Shown here: positions 12,501-21,500 of the stretch, piece after piece
Position numbering within the stretch: position 1 is the first letter of the stretch
How the letters are laid out: each line of letters starts with the position of its first letter
NCBI RefSeq assembly: GCF_028858725.1
Contig: NC_084762.1
Span: 5,279,374-5,343,373 of the forward strand
DNA: 64,000 bases
Source: Colius striatus
Lineage: Eukaryota; Chordata; Aves; Coliiformes; Coliidae
Direction: 5' to 3'
The notes under the pieces: generated by a model
Database searches by the model: none
What the model was told of the DNA's origin: nothing
What the model saw: the letters and a program-made list of their open reading frames with translations, nothing else
Made by a program: the position numbers and the translations under genes

Positions 12501-15500
12501 TCATTTTGAGTAAATAACATTTATGCAATTGGAAAGGGAATGTCTGTAAATGCTTTACAAATGTTCCTCTCCTACCTTCACCATCTCAGAAATTACTAAT
12601 AGCAAAGACAGTTTCATTCTGTTCAACACCCACCTTGGATGGATTCCTGTGTCACCTACTCTAGGTGACCCTGCTCTGGCAGGGGGGTTGGACTGGATGG
12701 GCTTTTGAGGTCTGTCCCAACCCTTAAGATTCTGTGATTCCTAAAGATATTTAAAAAGCTGCAAATCTTTTGGCCTTAAAAGATAACAGCTATGCATTCA
12801 AATGTAGACTTTAAGTAGAAGTGGTTTGTTTCAATTTTAAAACTTTTTTTCTTAGTATTGTTTTTAAGTAATGGCAGTTTTTTTCAGCTCTGTAATAGTC
12901 TGTGTATGTGTAGATGGCCTTCTTCATTTTCAGACAAAGAATTGTTGAGTTTGATCTTTTCCTGTAAGCCTTCATTTTCATCAGGACTTCTTTTATAAAG
13001 AAGTGACAAGTGGAGTCTCTTTCCTTGGAGGTCTTCAAGACCCACCTGAACATGTTCCTATGTGGCCTGATCTAGGTGACCCTGCATCTGCAGGGGGGTT
13101 GGGCTGAATGATCTCTAAAGGTCCCTTCCAACCCCACCACTCTATGATTCATGCAGCACTTTTTTATATGGGAAGAGCTAAGTATGAGAAAACATGCTGC
13201 ATGTTTTAAGGGTGGACCTATGAATGAAGTGACATGAATTCTCTTTTATCAATTTAAGAGGAGCAGGTTCTAGATTCACACTGTTCAAACACTCCATTTA
13301 TCATGTAAAAAAAACCCCACACCTAAATTAACATAATAATAATGGAAAAACACCTCCCCTTTTCATTGCAGCTTTACAATTAATTTGTGCTGCTGTGGCT
13401 ATTGCATTTTCTTTAGTGTTTCCATGTTGATGGTTCTCATTTGCTGTTAAAATTGGCACCTTATTTGAAGTGTTGGCCCATGTCCAGTCCATTTTGAACG
13501 AAGGTTATAGGTAACAATTGTTCTGTTGTCTTCGTTTTTGTAACTTAATTCTTGGTATCTGTGGGAAAATACCACGTGGATTCCAAGCACAAACTGCTGC
13601 ACAGCTACTGAAGTAAACGTGAGTTGTCTACTGGGACAGAAATAGCTTTAGAAATTGGATTCGATTGGACACGGTGTCTTGAATAAATAGAAGTGGATTA
13701 TTTCTAGCCTGTGATGGACAGTCAGCTTTCCATCCTGTTTGGAAATTAAGAGTTAAATCCAGCTTTAAATAAATGTTCTGTTGTGTCTCAGTGCAGCATA
13801 TGAAATTTCATCCCCTTAGATAAGGTTTCCAGGGACTTCCTCTTGCGGTTAGTCGGTATGTATAGCTGTAGCTGTTGGCACTGGGTTTAAGTTTATGCCA
13901 CCTAGCATCATAAGTAACTTCCACATATTGAAGGTACTGCTTTATCACTAAGATCTCTTCCTGTTTATTTCTTTTCTAGGCTTTACGTCCGTGAAAACAC
14001 ACTCCTCTGCATCTGCACCGCCTGTTACAAGCACAGTGGTCTACACAAGGCCTGCAATAAGTAGTTTTTCTGCAAGCAAAGACACCTCTAAACAAACATC
14101 CACGTTTTGGCAGCCTGACACATACGACCCATGTCTACAAAACAAAACCACAGATGGCAAATGTGGAACATGTGAAGCTGCTAAAGTGTCAACAGTCGAG
14201 AGTACAAAACAGACGATAAGCTCAAGTCAGTGTGTCGCCTCCAAGGCAGCCGTTGCTACGGCAGGGACACTGGGCTTTGAAGACAAGTTTAAAACGGCAC
14301 CCAACACGTGGGATTGTGATACCTGTCTGGTCCAGAACAAACCTGAAGCTACAAAATGTATAGCATGTGAGACACCAAAGCCTGGAACGGGAGTAATGCC
14401 TGCTCTGACGTTGCCAGTGGTCACAGACAGCTCGGTGACAGTGACGCCCTCCTCCAGCACCACTGACACAACAGTCACTCTGGGGTTTGGAGACAAATTT
14501 AAGAAGCCAAAAGGCTCTTGGGATTGTGCGGTGTGCCTTGTATTAAATAAGGCAGAAGACAGCAAATGTGTAGCTTGTCAGTCCGAGAAACCAGGTGCGT
14601 TCTTCCTTCTTCTGTTTCTATTTGAGCCTCTGTGCGTTCTTTGCAGACTGAAGTACGTTACATACAAAAAATACTTTAATCAGCGTGGCTGGATGCCAGA
14701 CAGGATGGATTAGTGCCTGTCTGCAGGAATGGTTACAGGCACTTTTGAGGTCTCAGCCCAGATTCCAAGCTGTCACATGAATTGAACTGGTCGTGAACTG
14801 CCTCAGCGCAGAGGTGGATCAAAGCAAATACACTCTGCTTTGCAGCTGGTGAGGAAGGGTGACTAAACTGGATGCCTTGATTGGTTTAAAATCAATGTAT
14901 TCATTTTCATTAGGGAAAAAATATTAACTCTTCTCTAAAGTTAAAAATGACTACAGATTTTTCCTCCTTCAAAACATAAGTATTTACACAACATGGGTAA
15001 AAATGTCCCTGCTCAGCATTTGTGTGTAACTGAGCAGAGGTATGAAGTCAGGTTTCAAAACAGTGTAGTCTTGGAACTAGTTGTCTGGAGCTAAACCCAA
15101 ACCGTGTGTTTGACTATGCCTATGAAGGCCAGTGGTAGCCTTCTAAAACATGGCTGGCCTTGTTCTGGAAGGTCAAGGTCCTTCCAGACCTTGAGGAGGT
15201 GGGTGGGTGCCTCCTTCAGTGCAGCGCTGGGTTGTTTCCCATCATACATGACTCTAATTGAGTGTAGTGAGTTTATTGTTTCCAAAGCACCAATAATTAT
15301 TTTAGTGTTATCTTTCATTGGCTCTTCACATCATTTGATATACCATTATGTCAAAAAACACCTTCACAAATAGATCCTGAGGGAGAAAAGTGATCATAAG
15401 AAGGGCCAGATTGTGCTTTTGTAACCATCCTGTACACTAAGAGTGGAATTTCTTCAGGTAAGGTGGTGCATTTAAAAGAGAGATTCTCATGGACTTTCAA

Positions 15501-18500
15501 CCTCAGACTGATCAGCTGGTGCTTTTTTTTTTTCCCTGAGAATTTAGCCTTTGAGAGGAGGGATTTTGGAAATGTGAGGGGTTTCCCATCATGATGCAGA
15601 GAATCGCAGTTACATCTGTCCAGGGGATGAGTGAGGCAAATAAAAGGAGAGGATAAAATTCTCTGGATGTGCTGTGAAAGAGGAAAACCCACTCCCTGTC
15701 TTTACTGTTCTGAATTGAAGACATTATATACCTATCTTAAATGCCAGCCTCAGTGGTTTGAAACTGTAGGTGCACATGACAATTATGTGATGCTTTTGTG
15801 CCTTCTGGATGCCCACTTCAGTCTTCACAGTTCCGGAGCTGAAGGTTTCAGCCAAGATGCAGCATCAAGTGACACAGCACACAAGTCAGAAGGCAAATGT
15901 TGTCTTTTGGGCCTTTTTATGGAGGTTGAAGACAGTACAGTTGTGTAGTGAGCACAGAGTTGTGTGTTTGGAAGCTTTGAGTTCCCCTCTGGATGGTTTT
16001 TTTTTGTCATGGTGTAATTTTGAAGGTTTTTGGGATTTGGTGACGGATCATTCTGGTAAATTTCTCTGCCTTGCCTTAGTTAACAGTGATCATTAAGTTG
16101 AGTGGTGCTAACTTTGACTATGGCTTACTCATGTCACCAGAAATTCTTTTAGAAGTCGTAGTTAAATACAGTACCTTTTAATTACCATCTGAAATAGGCT
16201 GTGTTTCTGTATTGTGTGAGCTGTGGTTGCTGGTTCCATGTCGTGGTTTCAGTTTGTGCTTAAATTCGTATCTGAGGAAGAATATAGGGGCTTCTGTTGT
16301 TTACATTCTTGGATTGAGTTTGAAAACCTGTAGCTTGATGGCTTTTTACTGTTGTGCTTGTCTGCTTTGTAATTTTGTGAGCATTGGAGAGTTTCTTAAA
16401 AAGCTCACGTTTGCTTTATCAGTTTGGCAGGATGATTAACTATCGTGCTTGTTCCTCAGGGAGTTCAGTGCCTGTGACCAGTAGCAATGTTTCTGAATTT
16501 TCTACTGCTTCTGGAGGATTTCTGGATTTAGACAAATTCAAGAAGCCTGAAGGAAGCTGGGATTGTGAGGTCTGCTTGGTCCAAAACAAAGCAGAAGCCA
16601 CGAAATGTGTAGCCTGTGAAAGTGCAAAGCCTGGCACCAAAGCAGAGCCCCAAGGTAATACTTAATGTGCAAAAACAAGGATGTGCATTCTGCAGTTTGT
16701 TTTTTCTTTAGGTTCTTTTTTTAAGTACTTTTTTTTGGGGGGAGGTTTGACAAAATTGTTCATTCTTCCTCTAGAAATATCACTTGAGCAAGGTAATACA
16801 CCTGTTTCCACACCCTTTCCTCAGAAGTAGGTTGTGCAGTTTAGAGAAAAGCTTGTAATAATGACATAGTTGTTCTTGACAAGCTTTATGTGATGTTTAT
16901 TTGGAGTTTATTTGTATGGCATTCTGGGATGCATCAAGAAGAGTGTGGCCAGCAGGTCGAGGGAGGCTCTTCTCCCCCTCTACTCTGCCCTGGTGAGGCC
17001 TCATCCGGAGTCCTGTGTCCAGTTCTGGGCTCCTCAGCTCAAGAGGGACAGGGAAGTGCTGGAGAGAGTCCAGTGCAGGGCCTCCAAGATGATCAGGGGA
17101 CTGGAACATCTTTCATATGAGGAAAGGCTGCAGGAACTGGGGCTGTTTAGTCTGGAGGAGAGGAGACTGAGGGGAGATCTTATTAACATTTATAAATATC
17201 TAAAGAGTGAGTGTCAGGAGGTTGGGACATCCCTTTTTTCTATAGTAGATTGTAACAGGACAAGGGGTGATGGGATGAAGCTGGAACACAAAAAGTTCCA
17301 CTTAAACATAAGAAAAAACTATTTTACTGTTGAGGTGAGGGAGCCCTGGCACAGGCTGCCCAGAGGGGTTGTGGAGGCTCCTTCCTTGGAGGTCTTCAAG
17401 ACCCACCTGGGCATGTTCCTGTGTGACCTGATCTTGGTGGACCTGCTTCTGCAGGGAGGTTGGACTAGATGATCTCTAAAGGTCCCTTCCAACCCTACCA
17501 TTCTAGGATTCTATGAGTTCCTTCAAAGAAGCTAGCAGCATGCTTTTCAAATTCAAGCAGTGACCAGAAGAGTACCATTGTGCACAGATGTGTCCCTAGA
17601 AAGGAATTGTGGAGTTCTTCTATTTGTTTTATGGTTAGTTTACGTTGGTTTGAGGGGGTTTTTTAAGCAGTTTTGACTCTTAAGAAGTTCAGGACTGGGA
17701 TCCCAGCCATGTAACTAAAGCTTTTGCATGTAATTACCTCATATATAGGAAATTTAACATGCTTATTTATTTCTGCAGGTTTTGGTACAGCTGCTGTGTC
17801 CACAAGTGCTGCAATGCCATCATTTACCTTCGGTGTCCAGTCATCCTCCTCTGAATCTTCCCATTCGTTAGGTAGCACAGGAAGTTTTAAATTAGGAGAA
17901 CAAGGAAGCTTCAAGTTTGGCATTGCATCTGAATCTGCATCTTCCAACACTGTGACTGGGGGATTTAAGTTTCCTGCTAGTTCAGGGAGCTTCAAATTTG
18001 GAGTTTCATCCTCAGACTCTAAATCAGAAGACAGTAAAAAAGAAGGTAAAAGCAACAGTTTTACCTTTGGACTCCCATCTACAAGCAGTCAGGCTCCTTC
18101 AACATTTCAGTTTGGGACAGCGAACCTGGGACAGCAGGAAAAGAAAGAAGAACCTGTTTTGGGAGGCTTTGGTTTTGGCACAAGTTCTGCTTCTTCCGTA
18201 GCTACCAACGAGAATAAAACCGGAGTCAGCGGCTTCACTTTTGGAACTGTGGCAGAAAAGGAGGTGGCATCACCGGCTTTTGCGTTTAAGAAGTCGGAGG
18301 AGAAAAACGATGAGACTCTTCCAGCAAAGGGAGGCTTCTCTTTCGGCAGTGTGGAGTCCACGCCTGCCTCGCAGTTTGTCCTGGGAAGGACGGAAGAGAA
18401 ACAGGACTCTGTTGCTTCTACCACTCCACTAGTGTTTGGAAAGAAAGCCGAGGGTGAAGAGTTAAAGGCACAGCCGATGTTTTCAGCTGGGACAGCTGAG

Positions 18501-21500
18501 CATACCAAAGAGGAGAGCACAGCAAAACCCATATTCAACTTCAGTTTTGGTAAACCATCAGAGAAGGAAAGTGAGCAGGCAAAGCCAGCTTTTGCATTTG
18601 GGACACAAACCAGTACTTCAGGTAAGCACAACATCTTCTGTCTCTTGTCTGTCAAATGATACCTCTGAGGCCATTGTGGACAAAATCGATGGGTTTGCTG
18701 TATATTGTACGTTACAGCTTTGGAAAAGGCTCGATTTCCACCCACAGCCTGTCTTGAGTTCAGGTTGTTGATGTGCAGACAAGATGAGGCAGTTCCTTTT
18801 TGGATTTCAGTGAGTCTTAACACTATGTTTACACAAGAAAATGGCCACACCTTAAGGAACCCATATCACTTTGTGTATGAGCACAGCAGTTGTGTTGTCT
18901 GAGCTGTAGTGGGTGCTAAAATCTAAAGTATAGTGAGATATAGAGGCCTCATACATGTTTTTGATAGGGAAAGGGAATGAAAGGATCAGTATCTTATCCC
19001 TGTGTACTTGCAGCTGTGCTACTGCTGTTTCCCTGCTGCCACAAAGGTATAAAGTCTGCATTGTTTTGTATTACTGTAATTTGTTGAAAGGCTGCAGTGG
19101 AGGGTTAAAGTTCTTCGGTGATGAGCACTGTGTGGAAACATTCTGCTGGTTGAATTCTGTTTGGATGAGTTAGTAGCTGTGTTTTAGATAACAGAATTAG
19201 TTTCTCATTTCTGAAGTGATGTGGAAAGGACCATCAGTAAATAACCCTGAATAAAAGCGATGCATGGGGGTTTTACTGGTTTGAATCTCAAGTGTTCTTA
19301 GGGTTGAACTGCTACTGGAGAGGTTTTTGGAGGCTTTGGAGAAAGGGACACGCTTGCAGGGGGTGTTTGAGGTTGGGTTTGGTTTGGAGGTTTTTTGTAC
19401 CCACCAAGTGAAGTTCTGGAGTTTGGTTAGGTATGAAAAATTTGATGAACTTTGTGCAAAAAGTAAACTTTTCCTGACTGGAAGCTGCAGGCACGGGGCT
19501 GTATTTTTGAACAAGCTACAAATGAAACCGTATGGCTTTGTTTTTCAATACTCTGTTGAGCCAAGCCATACATAAAACCTTTAACAGGTGATGGGTGTTG
19601 TTAGTCTGAGAACATCTGAAACAGATTTTTGTCTGAAGAGTTGAGCACTCCTGGTTAATACTGGTTCAGGTAATGACAGCCAGGGCTGTTTGTAACCAGT
19701 GAAGCCTCGGCTGGAGCAGTGTCCCTGTTCACAGTTTTCCCGTTCCTGTAGCTGTGGGTGGCAGCAATCAGCACGTTAAATCTGGATCTTATGTAAGTGA
19801 CAGCAGCTGGGGCAGTCATTCAGGACTGCTCCTCCTGATGAAAACATATTTGCTGTAGGTTGATTGCCATTTCTGTGGTGGCTTATGTACTGTACCTCCT
19901 TTCAGATCAAGGAGCAGCGAAGCCATCCTTCAGCTTCTTGAGCTCTAGTTCCTCCAGCACAGCCGTGCCCACCACTTCAGCCAACAGCAGCAGTGTGTTT
20001 GGCAGCGCCATCTCTTCCTCCAACCCTCAGCCAAATCCTCAGCCGGTCCCCGCTCCCTTCGTGTTTGGACAGCCCAGCAACACTGTGAGCAGCTCTGTTT
20101 TTGGTAATTCTGCGGAATCTGCAGCTTCTCAGTCATTTGGCTTCTCTCAAGAAAACAAACCAGCAACCACATCTTCCAGCACCGGCACGGCTCTTTCTAC
20201 CTTCCTCTTTGGTTCGGGCAGCACCAATGCAGCAAGTTCAGGCTTTACCTTTGGAGCCACAACCACATCAAGCTCAACAGGTACATTTTCAATAGGTGCT
20301 TTCCTCTGGTTTGACATTACACAGTGAACCAAGGAAATTGTTTCATTAAAATCAAGAAGAGTGTGGGCAGCAGGTCGAGGGAGGTTCTTCTCCCCCTCTA
20401 CTCTGCCCTGGTGAGGCCTCATCTGGAGTCCTGTGTCCAGTTCTGGGCTCCTCAGCTCAAGAGGGACAGGGAAGTGCTGGAGAGAGGCCAGCTCAGGGCC
20501 CCCAAGATGATCAGGGGACTAGAACATCTTTCATACGAGGAAAGGCTGCGGGAACTGGGGCTGTTTAGTCTGGAGGAGACTGAGGGGGGATCTTATTAAC
20601 ATTTACAAATATCTAAAGGGTGGGTGTCAGGAGGTTGGGACATCCCTTTTTTCTATATTAGATAGTAACAGGACAAGGGGTGATGTGATGAAGCTGGAAC
20701 ACAAAAAGTTCCACTTAAACATAAGAAAAAACTATTTCAGTGTTTCGGTGAGGGAGCCCTGGCACAGGCTGCCCAGAGAGGGTGTGGAGGCTCCTTCCTT
20801 GGAGGTCTTCAAGACCCACCTGGACATGTTCCTATGCAACCTGATCTAGGTGACCCTGCTTCTGCAGGGGGATTGGACTGGATGATCTCTAAAGGTCCCT
20901 TCCAACCCTACCGTTCTATGAATATTATACTTGGAAGAATGTTCAGGCCAAATGCCTGGAAGTAGAAAAAAACACTGAGTATTTGTGTTCAACAGGATTA
21001 CACTTGGGCTGTTGCAGAGGTGTTGTTTTAGGCAAAGGACTAACCTTCATGGGTTTCCATTTGGTTATGAACTTCTCACTGTGAGAATGATAGTTTCTCC
21101 TCACTATCAGGTCCAGTACTTGCAGTTAGAAGTCAACAAATTACAACTCTTATGTCTCCCATGTGTTGAACCTTCAGCTGTTTTGGTAACATCAAACTTC
21201 CTTCATAAGTGTATATAAGCACAGTATCTCTGCATTCGATTGCTGCTGCTGAAGGATTGGTTTCTAATAAGCATTCCTGCCAGCGTTTGTTAATGTTCTG
21301 GCACTTCAGAGAAGACAGGGATAAGGATCTATAAACTTCCTTCACGTTTAGTTAAATACGACTTAAAACGTACTATTTGTGGGAGTCCCTTTCTAGAAGG
21401 TGGATGGTAACGCAGTAATTGGAGTCTAGACAGCCAATGTGTGTGAGGTTTAGTTTTGTCTGGCTCTGGTGAGCATGCTGTTCCTTACCTACAGGAAAAG

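Larger units (their letters stand above)
12193..13979 (+). other. NUP153: NUP153 intron
   Basis: 1.8 kb with two sense CR1 tails (12.6 and 13.0 kb). The rest shows nothing recognisable. Confidence 0.65.

Noticed and set aside
14595..14713. In-frame extension of NUP153 exon w14 to a stop at 14711-14713, which would give a truncated isoform
   Set aside because: A donor at 14595 and an in-frame next exon with the fourth zinc finger are present. The extension has no conserved residues. Intron retention is possible but unsupported.
18107..18850. 247-codon open frame on the - strand opposite NUP153 exon w16
   Set aside because: It is the complement of a biased FG-repeat coding exon, with no recognisable protein features or splice support.
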